From: Gemmatimonadota bacterium
Lineage (GTDB): Bacteria > Gemmatimonadota > Gemmatimonadetes > Longimicrobiales > Gaopeijiaceae
Direction of reading: 5' to 3'
Assembly (NCBI GenBank): GCA_022826565.1
Contig: JAJDUP010000012.1
Coordinates: 248,001-312,000 of the forward strand
DNA: 64,000 bases
Shown here: piece after piece, positions 17,730 to 26,242 of the stretch
How positions within the stretch are numbered: the first letter of the stretch is position 1
Layout: each line of letters begins with the position of its first letter
Program-made: the position numbers and the translations under genes
The notes under the pieces: model-generated
What the model was told of the DNA's origin: nothing
Databases searched by the model: none
Seen by the model: only the letters and a program-made list of their open reading frames with translations

Positions 17730-19076
17730 TCAGTTCGCCCGCTCGTGGACCAGTTGCCCTCCCACGTACACCCGCGTCGCCCACGTCCGGATGCTCAGCG
17801 GATCGCCGTCGAAGACGACCACATCCGCGTCCTTGCCCACCTCAAGGCTGCCCAGGCGCTCCGACACCCCCAGCACCTCTGCGGGGTTCAGCGTCACCGC
17901 CCGCAGCACGTCGGCCTCGCTCATGCCGTGGCCGCGCGCGATCGACGCGTCGATCAGCAGCCACTGACCCGCCACGCCGGGGCCGAACCGCCCAAAGCCC
18001 CGCGAGAAGCTGGCGAGCGAAACATGCACGCCGGCCTCGTTCAGCCACACCACGTTGCGCTCGTCGACGCCACCGTAGTCGCCGGGGTCCGGGATCTCCT
18101 CGCCCGAGATGTAGGGGTGCGAGACCGGGCCCAGGACGACCGGAATCCCACGGTCCGCCAACTCGTCGCGCATCTGGTGCGCGCCCGCGCCGGCATCGAT
18201 CACCAGCTCGAAGCCGAACTCCTCGGCCAGCTCGATCGCCACCCTGATGTCGCGCGTCGCATTGGCCTGCACCCGCGCCGGGATCTCGCCCCGCAGCATC
18301 CGCGCCAGCGCCTCCATGCCGAGGTTGCGCGGACCCGCGTCCGCTTCGACCGAAGCCGCCATCCACTCCTGCGTCCTCACCAGCAGGTCGCGCAGCTGCG
18401 CCACGACCGCCATCCGCGTCGAGGGCGACCGCGACTGCTCGCGATAGGTCGCCGCCGGCCTCCCGCCCAGCGTGATGTCGATGGCCGCGGGCTCGCGCAC
18501 GATCAGATCGTCGAAACGCGCACCCGCCGTCTTCACCACGGCGCCCTGTCCGCCGACCACGGTCGCATCTCCCGGCCCGATGTACGTCGCCGTGACGCCC
18601 CCCGACAGCAGCTCGCGCACCCGGATCTCGCCGGCCTCGCCCGACCCGAAGGTCCCGAACGGAGCAAACGCCTCGATGATCCGCAGCTCGGGCGTCAGCG
18701 GGGTCGGCACCTCGTTCATGTCCTCGCCCGCGATCCCGTAGTAGCTCATCGCGTCGATGATCCCCGGCATCACCACGCTCCCGGTCACGTCCACGACCTC
18801 CGCGCCCGCCGGAATGTCCACATCCACGCCGACAGCGGCGATCCGGCCATCCACGAACAGCACCGTCCCTCCTTCAACGGGTTCCGATGAGATGGGATAA
18901 ACCAGCCCCCCGGTGAGGGCGACGGCCTGTGCCTGGACATCGGCCCGCCCGCCATCGAGCGCGGCCATGGCCAACACGGCCACCCCGATCGCCCCTATCC
19001 TGGCGCGCCCGCCGGCCCATCCGGCCATGGCTTCGCCCGCCACCACGCATGCCGCCCGCTTCGCAGCCCTGATCAT
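17730..19076 (-). CDS. Amidohydrolase-family paralogue lacking metal ligands
   Basis: 448 residues with a signal-anchor-like N-terminus (hydrophobic about 28-50). The amidohydrolase scaffold is clear: beta-sandwich start GGLVYPISSEPVEGGTVLF, then MPGIIDAMSYYG, and a C-terminal LGSLEVGKDADVVVFDGDP. Against its upstream partner the metal sites are gone: HSH is replaced by MSY (110-112), AHVHQAH by VQANATR, IHHS by DAGA, and HTDDP by SLASFS. It starts at ATG 19076, overlapping the partner's stop by 4 bases, so the two are made together. It may be a structural subunit rather than an enzyme. Fold call is sound; role is inferred. Confidence 0.85.
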   Translation of the reverse strand: MIRAAKRAACVVAGEAMAGWAGGRARIGAIGVAVLAMAALDGGRADVQAQAVALTGGLVYPISSEPVEGGTVLFVDGRIAAVGVDVDIPAGAEVVDVTGSVVMPGIIDAMSYYGIAGEDMNEVPTPLTPELRIIEAFAPFGTFGSGEAGEIRVRELLSGGVTATYIGPGDATVVGGQGAVVKTAGARFDDLIVREPAAIDITLGGRPAATYREQSRSPSTRMAVVAQLRDLLVRTQEWMAASVEADAGPRNLGMEALARMLRGEIPARVQANATRDIRVAIELAEEFGFELVIDAGAGAHQMRDELADRGIPVVLGPVSHPYISGEEIPDPGDYGGVDERNVVWLNEAGVHVSLASFSRGFGRFGPGVAGQWLLIDASIARGHGMSEADVLRAVTLNPAEVLGVSERLGSLEVGKDADVVVFDGDPLSIRTWATRVYVGGQLVHERAN

Positions 19077-20332
19077 GGCCCCTCTCCTTCCCGGTCGTAC
19101 GCGACCCTTCCGTCCACGTACACCCGGGTCACCAGGGTGCTGACCTCGTACCACGTCCCGTTCAGCACGACGATGTCCGCGTCCTTGCCCACCTCCAGGC
19201 TCCCCACCTGGTCCTCCACCCCGGCGATCGCGGCCGGATTGATTGTCACCGCCTCGAGCGCGTCCTGCTCGGTCATCCCGTAGCGGATCCCGAGCCCGGC
19301 GTTGCCCCGCTGCCACTTGGAGCCCACCACCGGGTCGTCGGTGTGGAAGGTGAAGCGGACGCCCTTCTCGTTCATCAGCGTGCCCGTGGCCATGACCTCG
19401 TCGGACAGCGCGATGCGGGTGAAGAGCGGCATCCCCACCACGTCGATCCCGGCCTCGGCGATGTCGTCGGCGACCTTGTAGGCCTCGGTCGAGTGGTGGA
19501 TCGCGAGGGAGAAGTCGAACTCCTGCGACAGGCGGATGATCGCGAGGATGTCGTGCGCCTGGTGGACGTGGGCGCGGATGCGGTCCTCGCCCGTGAGCAC
19601 CCGGACCACGGCTTCCATGCCGAGGTCGCGCGGCGGGGCCGGGCCCTCCTGGCCGCCTTCCTCCCACGCGTCCCATTTCGCCTGGTACTCCTGCGCCTCG
19701 ATGAACTTGGCGCGCAGCATCGCGGTGACCGCCATGCTGGTGGTCGGCGACTGGTCCGGACGCTTCCGCCCCATCGCGATCTTGAGCCCGCCGCGCTCCT
19801 TCACGATGCGCCCCTCGATCGTAGGCCCCCACGTCTTGACCACGATCGCCTGCCCGCTCGACACCTCGCCGCTCCCGGGCCCGGTGATGACCGTGGTCAC
19901 GCCACCCTTGACCGCGCCGTACCAGAAGGCGTCGTCGGGCGAGAGCACGTCGCGGATGCGGTGCTGCGGCCCGAACCGCACGGGGAATTCGTTGAGGTCG
20001 CGCGAGTCGGCGCCGATGTGGGAGTGGTTGTCCAGCATGCCGGGCATGATGACCATGCCGCTCACGTCGACCACCTCGGCGCCTGCGGGCAGGGCGAGGC
20101 CCGCGCCCGCCGCCGTGATCACGCCGTCCGCGAACACGATCGTGCCGTTCTCGATGGCGGGCCCGGCGGCCGTGTGGATGCGCGCGCCGACCAGCGCGAC
20201 GGGTGCCTCCTGCGCCCTCGCCGCGGTTGCCACGACGGCCGGCGCGAGCCCGCCCACCAGCACGGCGAGCGCCCCATGCGTCGCGGCGACCACCCCACGT
20301 GTCAACTCTGCCTTACATAACGTAAACCGCAC
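19073..20332 (-). CDS. Exported metal-dependent amidohydrolase
   Basis: 419 residues from GTG 20332, chosen because GGGAGG lies 6 bases before it; a GTG at 20353 would add 7 residues and a TTG at 20305 would shorten it. Signal peptide about 1-41 (cleavage near ARAQ). Metal ligands expected of an imidazolonepropionase/dihydroorotase-like enzyme are present: HSH (His103, His105), AHVHQAH, AIHHSTEA, and the Asp in FHTDDP. LGSLEVGKDADIVVL closes the beta-sandwich. A 25-bp repeated element (20313-20337) overlaps its first codons. It leads a translationally coupled pair with the ligand-less paralogue, perhaps followed by the DadA-like gene. Substrate unknown. Confidence 0.88.
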   Translation of the reverse strand: MRFTLCKAELTRGVVAATHGALAVLVGGLAPAVVATAARAQEAPVALVGARIHTAAGPAIENGTIVFADGVITAAGAGLALPAGAEVVDVSGMVIMPGMLDNHSHIGADSRDLNEFPVRFGPQHRIRDVLSPDDAFWYGAVKGGVTTVITGPGSGEVSSGQAIVVKTWGPTIEGRIVKERGGLKIAMGRKRPDQSPTTSMAVTAMLRAKFIEAQEYQAKWDAWEEGGQEGPAPPRDLGMEAVVRVLTGEDRIRAHVHQAHDILAIIRLSQEFDFSLAIHHSTEAYKVADDIAEAGIDVVGMPLFTRIALSDEVMATGTLMNEKGVRFTFHTDDPVVGSKWQRGNAGLGIRYGMTEQDALEAVTINPAAIAGVEDQVGSLEVGKDADIVVLNGTWYEVSTLVTRVYVDGRVAYDREGEGP

Positions 20333-20337
20333 TTTAC
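20313..20337 (+). promoter_or_regulatory. Candidate operator, copy A of a 25-bp element
   Basis: On the minus strand it reads GTAAAGT, then GCGG, then TTTACGTTATGTAA. It matches copy D at 19 of 25 and copy C at 16 of 25 positions without gaps. The outer GTAA half-sites are 21 bp apart, two helical turns. It overlaps the last codon of the dipeptidase gene and the start of the amidohydrolase gene. Confidence 0.6.
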
Positions 20338-21551
20338 ACCTCCCAGATTTCACCCAGCACGCGCTGGAAGTTGCCGCCCAGAATCCCGCGTATGTGATCG
20401 TCCGTGTATCCCCGCCGGATCAGCGCCTCGGTCAGGTCGAACATCCGCTTGGGGTGGTCGACGCCCTCGATGTCGATCTTGTCGCGGAACGCGTACGAGT
20501 CCTTGTAGGCGCTCTTCAGCGCCTCGTACTCGTCGGTCGGCATGTCGTCGTAGCCGTGCAGGTCGACGTCGCTGCCAACGCCCAGGTGCTCGACGCCGAT
20601 CAGGTCGCGAACATGGTCGAAGTGGTCGATGTAATCCTCGATGGTCGTGGGCTCCCTGTCCTTCACGAACATGCGCACGCCCGTCATCCCCATCACGCCA
20701 CCGGTCGCCCCCATGGCCTGGATGGCCTCGTCGGTCTTGGTGCGCGGATGGCCGCCCGACAGCACCCGGCTGTTCGAGTGCGTGAAGAGGACGGGCCGCG
20801 AAGAGACCTCGCAGGCATCCAGCGTCGTGCGGTCGCCCGAGTGCGACACGTCGACCGCCATCCCGATCTCGTTCATGCGCTCGACGATCGCGACGCCGAA
20901 GTCCGAGATGCCACCGTCGACCCGCTCCGTGGCCCCGTTGCCGATCATGTTGCGCGAGTTGTAGGTGAGCTGCGATACCCGCTGTCCGAGCCAGTAGAAC
21001 TGGTTGACGTCGTCGAGGGTGTGGAAGTGGGCCGAGGTCTGCAACCCGATCAGGATCCCCGCGCGCCCCGACCCGTGCACGCTCGCCAGATCCTCCGCCG
21101 AATCGATCCGCACGAAGAGATCGGGCCGCGACGCGATGATCGCGTTGTAGCCGGCCACGAAGAGCAGCGTGTTCTGGTACTGGTCCTCGAAGTCGCGCCC
21201 GCCCACCCCGACCGCAATATGGAAGACGTCGATCTCGGAATCCCGGAACTCCTGCTCCTCCTCGGCTGTCATGCCGCTCAGGTCCGGGCCCCAGCGCTGC
21301 TGAATGGAGCGCGCGATCACCAGCGGCGACAGCATGTCGATCACGAGCGATCCGGTCACCAGGTCGATGCAGCGGGTGGAGTATTCCTGGGGGACGGCAG
21401 TCCGCCCGCGGCCGTGTGCCTGCACGACAGCGCGCCCCCGGTTGATGAACGGAGCGGCCAGCATCAGGCCGGCGGCTCCGGCGGCGGCCTTGAGGACGGT
21501 TCGGCGGGGGAGCGCCACCGCAGACCCCGGAGCTCTGTTTTCTCTAGTCAT
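20334..21551 (-). CDS. Membrane-dipeptidase-like protein (peptidase M19 family), Tat-exported
   Basis: 405 residues. Twin-arginine signal PRRTVLKAAAGAAGLMLAAP near the N-terminus. The M19 barrel is recognisable by VDVSHSGD (His237), LFTHSNSR (His258) and LGVGSDVD. Two usual zinc positions are changed: the N-terminal H-x-D becomes DMLS (72-75), and the bridging Glu of the usual EGG is Gln171 in IGLQTSAHF. So it may bind one metal or have a changed reaction. It is directly upstream of the amidohydrolase pair, separated only by the copy-A element. Confidence 0.82.
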   Translation of the reverse strand: MTRENRAPGSAVALPRRTVLKAAAGAAGLMLAAPFINRGRAVVQAHGRGRTAVPQEYSTRCIDLVTGSLVIDMLSPLVIARSIQQRWGPDLSGMTAEEEQEFRDSEIDVFHIAVGVGGRDFEDQYQNTLLFVAGYNAIIASRPDLFVRIDSAEDLASVHGSGRAGILIGLQTSAHFHTLDDVNQFYWLGQRVSQLTYNSRNMIGNGATERVDGGISDFGVAIVERMNEIGMAVDVSHSGDRTTLDACEVSSRPVLFTHSNSRVLSGGHPRTKTDEAIQAMGATGGVMGMTGVRMFVKDREPTTIEDYIDHFDHVRDLIGVEHLGVGSDVDLHGYDDMPTDEYEALKSAYKDSYAFRDKIDIEGVDHPKRMFDLTEALIRRGYTDDHIRGILGGNFQRVLGEIWEV

Positions 21552-21993
21552 GTGGCTTCTCGTGCACGCTGAGCGTCGTCTTCGGGACTGTCTCCACCTG
21601 CATGTATCTGGCGGAGCGAATCAGCGCACGATCCAGCGTCGCGAGCTGAACGCCGCGCCTCATCGCCAGCTCCAGGTATGCGGCATCGTATGTGCTGAGG
21701 CCGCATTCCCGGGCCAGCAACAGTGTTTCTCGCAGCGCGCGTTCATCGGTCTCGTTGTCGGTAACGATGGCCAGTCTCTTCAGGAGATGGAGATAGGCCG
21801 CCACCTTCGACTTGGCAATCCGCTTCATTCGTTCCGCTCGCACCAGCACGTTGCCGATCTCCAGGTGCCAGATGCCGGGAACCAGGGCCCCCTCCGTGCG
21901 TAGCCGGTCGAGGAGCGCCTCCGTCTCGGGCGTTCCCTGATCCGGGAACAGCCATGTGGCCGCAACCGAGCAGTCGAGTACGAACCCCTTCAT
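21544..21993 (-). CDS. vapC: PIN-domain toxin, VapC family
   Basis: 149 residues, a predicted Mg-dependent ribonuclease. The four acidic positions are visible: Asp7 (FVLDCSV), Glu45 (WHLEIGNVL), Asp103 (STYDAAYLELA) and Asp121 (LATLDRAL). It starts at ATG 21993, overlapping the antitoxin stop by 4 bases, the usual arrangement for antitoxin-first pairs. A longer open frame up to 22257 is only read-through of the antitoxin region. It overlaps the start of the dipeptidase gene by 8 bases. Confidence 0.92.
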   Translation of the reverse strand: MKGFVLDCSVAATWLFPDQGTPETEALLDRLRTEGALVPGIWHLEIGNVLVRAERMKRIAKSKVAAYLHLLKRLAIVTDNETDERALRETLLLARECGLSTYDAAYLELAMRRGVQLATLDRALIRSARYMQVETVPKTTLSVHEKPHD

Positions 21994-22229
21994 GGCCGAC
22001 CTTCGTCCCGCAGATCCTTCCAATCCAGATCGCCAAGCGTGACGCCCTCGCGGATCGACCGAAGCTCCTGGATCGCGTCGGCGACATCCCGTCGATCCTC
22101 CGCTTCGGCCGGGACGAGTCGGGCGACTGGAACGCCACGCCTGGTGATCAGAACTTCCTCGCCCTGAGCTACCTTGTTGAGCAGCGAAGAAAGGTGTGTC
22201 TTCGCTTCGAATGCGCCCACCGTCATCAT
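21990..22229 (-). CDS. Phd/YefM-type antitoxin of the VapC pair
   Basis: 79 residues. The N-terminal MMTVGAFEAKTHLSSLLNKV followed by GEEVLITRRGVPVARLVP is the classic Phd/YefM DNA-binding fold; the C-terminal acidic tail (DVADAIQELRSIREG) would neutralise the toxin. Two adjacent ATGs (22229, 22226) are possible starts. An inverted repeat at 22257-22275, 28 bases upstream, is a good autoregulatory operator. Confidence 0.92.
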   Translation of the reverse strand: MMTVGAFEAKTHLSSLLNKVAQGEEVLITRRGVPVARLVPAEAEDRRDVADAIQELRSIREGVTLGDLDWKDLRDEGRP

Positions 22230-22256
22230 ACTCTTGCTCCCGTTCCGACATGAACA

Positions 22257-22275
22257 ACTAGTTGTATAAACTAGT
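22257..22275. promoter_or_regulatory. Inverted-repeat operator of the toxin-antitoxin operon
   Basis: ACTAGTT (22257-22263) and AACTAGT (22269-22275) are perfect 7-base arms around GTATA. On the minus strand the spacer gives a TATAC that could belong to the -10 region, so antitoxin binding would block transcription. Location and symmetry fit Phd/YefM autoregulation; this is inference. Confidence 0.65.
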
Positions 22276-22368
22276 CTAACTCATGATTGGCGGAATTGGT
22301 AGTCGAGAGAGCGGACAAGGAGGCGGATGTCGATCGGGCTCAAGTGGTGATTCCGGCCCGTAAGCCGA

Positions 22369-24432
22369 CTAGCTCGCCATCCCCCGATACCGGTCGAACC
22401 ACCCCACGATGTATTTGATCTTCTGCATGAAGTGGCTCGGCCGGTCGCGCAGTCCGTGCGACTCGCCCGGCACCTTCACCAGCACCGCCTCGACGCCCTT
22501 CAGTTTCAGCGCCTGGAAGTACTGATCCGATTCGGACATCGGCGTGCGGTAGTCCTCGATGCCGGTCAGGACCATCGTCGGCGTGGTCACGTTGCCCACG
22601 AGCGAGATCGACGAGCGCTCCATGTAGTGCTCGGGGTCCTCCCACGGCATCGCCCGAAACCAGTACTTGGCCACCGTGACCGGGATGTCCGAGCTGACCG
22701 CGAAGCTGTACCAGTTGATCACCGGGTACAGCACCGCCGCCGCGTTGTAGCGGTCCGTCTTCCCGATCGACCACGACGATAGCACGCCCCCGCCGCTCCC
22801 GCCGGTTATGTAAAGCTGCTCCGGATCCACGTACCCCAGTTCGATCACCGCGTCCACGCCCGAGTCCAGGTCGAAGTAGTCGTTGCCGGGGTATGAGTGG
22901 TGGATGAGGTTGCCGAATTCCTCGCCGTAGGATGTGCTCCCCCTCGGGTTGGTATAGAGCACGACGTAGCCTGCGGAAGCCATCGATTGCTTCTCGATGT
23001 CGAACCTGTCGCCATAGTTCGCGAACGGTCCGCCGTGGATTTCCAGGATGAGCGGATAGCGGCGCGCCGGGTCGAATCCCGGCGGCTTGATGATCCACCC
23101 ATGGATGTCCAGGCCATCGTGCGACGACGGCCACCACAACTCCTCGACCTCGCCGAGCGTCTTGTGCGCCAGGACATCCTCGTTCACGCTCGTGACGACG
23201 CGCACGCCCCGGTCGGCCCCGACCGCCACCTCGCTGAGCATGGTGGGCGTCGAGACCGTGTAGGCGAAGGTTCCGCCCGGCCCCACCGAAAAGCTCCCTC
23301 CACCGTAGGCCGACCCGCTGCCACCCATGTTCCCGGCCACGACATGCACCTCGTCGCTGCCGGGCTCCACGTAGGCGACCTTGGTGTTGCCCATGTCCGC
23401 GTACGAGAAATAGAGGCGATCCGAATCCGGCGACCACGCCAGCCCGCCCACCGTGCGGTCCAGCTGCGCCGCCACCTGCCGCGCGCCCGATCCGTCCCGG
23501 TTCGCCATGTACAGCCCCGTCACCTGGTAGCCCTGATAGCGGTCGTCGAACCCGGTGTAGGCAATCCAGCGTCCGTCGGGTGACACCGCCACGCCGCCGT
23601 CCGGTCCCTTCCGGTCGGTCAGCGCCCGGATTTCGCCGTCCAGGGACACTTCGTAGACCTCGGTGTTGCGGTTTTCCAGCTCCCAGTCCGGGTGCCGGTT
23701 CGCCTCGATCAGCACGGACTCGCCGTCGGGCGACCACACCGGCCGGCCCCGTCCCGACCGCCCCACGTATCCCCCGTGATGAAAGCTCCCGCTGGTGATC
23801 TGCCGCGGCGTTCCCCCCTCGGACGGCATCACGAAGAGGTGCGTGAAGCCGTGCTCGAGGTCGCCCGTGCCGTCGAAGCGGTGGACCAGTTCGTGGATCA
23901 CGCGCGCCGGTTCGGCCCACTCCGCGCCCTCGGGCGGCTCCGGCATGGAGATCAGCTGCATGCCCGCTTCCGGCACGAAGGACGAGAAGACGATCCGGCT
24001 GCCGTCGGGCGACCAGGCCGGCACCCGCGGCGCTTCCACCAGGTTCGTGATCTGATTGGTCGCCCCGGTGTCCATCCACCGCGTGTGCAGCTGCGCCGAC
24101 CCCGTCATGTCCGAGATGTAGAGGAGCCGGTTGCCGTCCGGCGACCACCGCGGCCAGCTGTCCGACTGCTTCCCCGAGGTCAGCGGGCGGAGGTCCGCAC
24201 CACCGCGATCCATGATCCACAGGTTCGAGTAGTTGCGATCGGTTTGCGCGTCCGACCACTGGCGCACGAAGACGATCTGCGAGCCGTCCGGCGAAATCTG
24301 TGGGTCGCTCACGAACTCGAGGTCGAAGACGTCCTCGGCGGTGAGCACGTCCATCCCCTGCTGGGCATTCAGGGCGAGGGGGGTCGTCAGCGCCAGCGCG
24401 GCCGACGCGAACAGGGAGAATCTCTTCATCAC
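22369..24432 (-). CDS. S9-family prolyl oligopeptidase-like peptidase, exported
   Basis: 687 residues. Sec signal peptide 1-23 (cleavage near LNAQQ). The first 400 or so residues are WD40-like PD40 repeats (SPDGSQIVFVRQ, WSPDGNRLLYIS, WSPDGSRIVFSS, SPDGRWIAYTG), the propeller that gates the active site. The C-terminal alpha/beta hydrolase carries Ser546 in GGSGGG, Asp627 in IEDYRTP and His659 in ESHGLR. HGGPFANYGD is the usual oxyanion-region element. This is the dipeptidyl/acylaminoacyl peptidase type that cleaves oligopeptides. The downstream side is the short gap to the antitoxin operator. Confidence 0.93.
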   Translation of the reverse strand: MMKRFSLFASAALALTTPLALNAQQGMDVLTAEDVFDLEFVSDPQISPDGSQIVFVRQWSDAQTDRNYSNLWIMDRGGADLRPLTSGKQSDSWPRWSPDGNRLLYISDMTGSAQLHTRWMDTGATNQITNLVEAPRVPAWSPDGSRIVFSSFVPEAGMQLISMPEPPEGAEWAEPARVIHELVHRFDGTGDLEHGFTHLFVMPSEGGTPRQITSGSFHHGGYVGRSGRGRPVWSPDGESVLIEANRHPDWELENRNTEVYEVSLDGEIRALTDRKGPDGGVAVSPDGRWIAYTGFDDRYQGYQVTGLYMANRDGSGARQVAAQLDRTVGGLAWSPDSDRLYFSYADMGNTKVAYVEPGSDEVHVVAGNMGGSGSAYGGGSFSVGPGGTFAYTVSTPTMLSEVAVGADRGVRVVTSVNEDVLAHKTLGEVEELWWPSSHDGLDIHGWIIKPPGFDPARRYPLILEIHGGPFANYGDRFDIEKQSMASAGYVVLYTNPRGSTSYGEEFGNLIHHSYPGNDYFDLDSGVDAVIELGYVDPEQLYITGGSGGGVLSSWSIGKTDRYNAAAVLYPVINWYSFAVSSDIPVTVAKYWFRAMPWEDPEHYMERSSISLVGNVTTPTMVLTGIEDYRTPMSESDQYFQALKLKGVEAVLVKVPGESHGLRDRPSHFMQKIKYIVGWFDRYRGMAS

Positions 24433-24433
24433 A

Positions 24434-25324
24434 CTATCCCGGTATGCGGGAGATCACGTACCTGCCGTGCTCCTCTCCCGTGATGAACTGGGTGACATCG
24501 TAGGGGCCGGTCAGCAGGCGGGAAAACGCGTGCCTGGTCGAATGGCGCCAGCGGACCGCCTCATCGAAGCAGCGGGCCTCGACGGTCTCGATGTCCTTCG
24601 GTATCAGTACTTCAACGACCTTCACGTCGTCTTTCAGCTTCGGCTCGCCCCCGCCCGGCCGCACGACCGCGCACGGCTCGCACCGCCCGGGCGCCGACCC
24701 CGGCGCGAAAGCCCTTCCCGCCTCGCCGGCGCCCCCTCGCAGGTCCCACCTCACGATGAACCTGTCAGTGCCCAGCTGGTGGAGTTCGCTGTCCGAGACT
24801 CCGTACATGTCCGGGACGAATTCGTCCACCGCCGCGCCCAGCAGGTTGAGGTTGAGATGCGCGTTGCGGGCGACGAGCGGGTCGAAGGTCCAGTACATGG
24901 TGACCACGCCCGCGGCCCGCAGTTCCTCCCGCTGCGCGAGCTTGAGCCGTTTGCCGATCCCCTGGTTGCGGGCCTCGGGACGCACGGCCAGCATGTGCGA
25001 CCAGTGGGCCAGCTCTCCCCGCCGGAACCCGGTCATGCCGTAGACCAGACCCAGGAGCTCTCCGGCCGGACCAAAGGCGCCGGTCGCCACCCCGCCCATC
25101 TTGGCGGTGATCTGCATCATGCTCACGGGCACGACCTCGGAGAAGGAGTGGCCCCAGGTGTCCCGCTGCAGGTCCACGCACGCATCGTACTCGCCGCGAG
25201 TCCTGACGGACCGGATCTCGATATCGGGCCGATCGTCGGTTGCCGGGCCGGCAGAGCGAGTTGGAGGAGTAGCCATGACACCCCGGGGGAAAGGACTGTT
25301 CATCGGCAACTTCTGTACGCTCAT
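24434..25324 (-). CDS. GNAT-family N-acetyltransferase-like protein
   Basis: 296 residues. A GNAT core is visible: WSHMLAVRPEARNQGIGKRLKLAQRE carries motif A with the acetyl-CoA loop (NQGIGKR), preceded by a beta strand GELLGLVYGMTGF. The C-terminal hundred residues (about 195-296) are an extension seen in the larger uncharacterised GNAT group rather than in simple acetyltransferases. Start at 25324 is supported by GGGGG about 4 bases upstream; ATGs at 25303 and 25276 are alternatives. The stop lies 1 base before the S9 peptidase start, so the two are cotranscribed. Substrate unknown. Confidence 0.83.
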   Translation of the reverse strand: MSVQKLPMNSPFPRGVMATPPTRSAGPATDDRPDIEIRSVRTRGEYDACVDLQRDTWGHSFSEVVPVSMMQITAKMGGVATGAFGPAGELLGLVYGMTGFRRGELAHWSHMLAVRPEARNQGIGKRLKLAQREELRAAGVVTMYWTFDPLVARNAHLNLNLLGAAVDEFVPDMYGVSDSELHQLGTDRFIVRWDLRGGAGEAGRAFAPGSAPGRCEPCAVVRPGGGEPKLKDDVKVVEVLIPKDIETVEARCFDEAVRWRHSTRHAFSRLLTGPYDVTQFITGEEHGRYVISRIPG

Positions 25325-25343
25325 GCTACCCCCTGAGGGCGGG

Positions 25344-25357
25344 ATACCGCAAGGTAT
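25344..25357. promoter_or_regulatory. Short inverted repeat between GNAT and GntR genes
   Basis: ATACC-GCAA-GGTAT, perfect 5-base arms, sits in the 197-base divergent intergenic region. GntR/FCD regulators often bind short palindromes containing GTATAC-like cores, and GGTATAC overlaps the right arm. It is a candidate site for the adjacent regulator; evidence is positional only. Confidence 0.35.
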
Positions 25358-25521
25358 ACAGACTTATCGACAGAAATGCGGTACATTCTGTGTTACATTT
25401 CAAGGTTAGGTTCGATCCTGTCTCGCCAACTGGCGGATCGCAAACGGAGCACAGAGGATCTACAGGCGGAGCGCGAAACGCAATGGTTCCGTCGCACTAG
25501 TCGCAATTGAATGGAGAATCA

Positions 25522-26220
25522 ATGGCAGCCGCAAAGACACTGAGCATCGACCGTGGCACGCAGGCCTACGAGCACCTGCGCGAACTGATCGTCCTCGGAC
25601 GCCTCGCCCCGGGCTCCCGCCTGATCGAGACCGAGATCGCCGACCGGCTCGGCCTCAGCCGCACGCCGATCCGCAGCGCTCTGCAGCGCCTGATGCAGGA
25701 AGGCTACATCGCGGATCCGGGAATCGGCCGCCAGAGCCGTCCGTACGTGTCGCCGCTCACCCAGGACGACGCTCGTGAACTTCTTCACATAGTCGCCGAG
25801 ATGGAGGGGCTGTCGGCGTGGCGGGCAGCCAGCATGCCCAACCGCACGCAGATGGTCAAGGAACTCAACGACCTCAACGTCGAGATCCTCACCGAGGCCG
25901 ATAAGCGGCGTCCTTCGCGCGACCGGATCCACCGCCTCGACAACCGGTTTCACCGCGCCTACGTGGAGGGCGGCGGCGGGGCGCGACTGCTTGCGCTGCA
26001 TGATTCGATCAAACCCCAGGCCGAGCGTTACACGCGGCTCTACATCGAGTCGCTCCTCGACCAGATCGCCGTTTCCGTCGCGGAACACCAGGAGATCGTG
26101 GACAGGATCGAGGCGGGCGACGCGGATGCCGCGCAGTTGGCGGTGCGCACGAACTGGCGCAACGCGGCCGAGCGGCTGGCGGAGGTGATCGCGCAGTACG
26201 GCGAACTGGGTAGCTGGTAG
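25522..26220 (+). CDS. GntR-family transcriptional regulator with FCD domain
   Basis: 232 residues from ATG 25522 (GGAGA 4 bases upstream; a TTG 15 bases earlier is less likely). The N-terminal winged helix has the GntR pattern: YEHLRELIVLGRLAPGSRLIETEIADRL and the recognition helix LSRTPIRSALQRLMQEGYI. The C-terminal all-helical FCD ligand domain has the metal-site positions DNRFHRAYVEGG and VAEHQEIVDRIEAGDA. FCD regulators usually sense small organic acids. It precedes a serine hydrolase and propeller gene on the same strand and diverges from the GNAT/S9 pair, either of which it could control. Confidence 0.92.
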   Translation: MAAAKTLSIDRGTQAYEHLRELIVLGRLAPGSRLIETEIADRLGLSRTPIRSALQRLMQEGYIADPGIGRQSRPYVSPLTQDDARELLHIVAEMEGLSAWRAASMPNRTQMVKELNDLNVEILTEADKRRPSRDRIHRLDNRFHRAYVEGGGGARLLALHDSIKPQAERYTRLYIESLLDQIAVSVAEHQEIVDRIEAGDADAAQLAVRTNWRNAAERLAEVIAQYGELGSW

Positions 26221-26242
26221 GGATCGTAGCCTGAGAGGACCA

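Noticed and set aside
17077-19832. Very long minus-strand frame through both amidohydrolase genes
   Set aside because: The part upstream of 19076 is low-complexity Arg/Gly shadow of the metal-containing amidohydrolase read in another frame.
22340-24259. Long minus-strand frame parallel to the S9 peptidase
   Set aside because: High-GC frame shadow, rich in Gly, Arg and His, no motifs; the S9 frame has catalytic residues and PD40 repeats.
25381-25410. Possible fourth copy of the 25-bp element before the GntR gene
   Set aside because: Only one half-site (GTTACATTT) matches; the second GTAA at the required spacing is absent.
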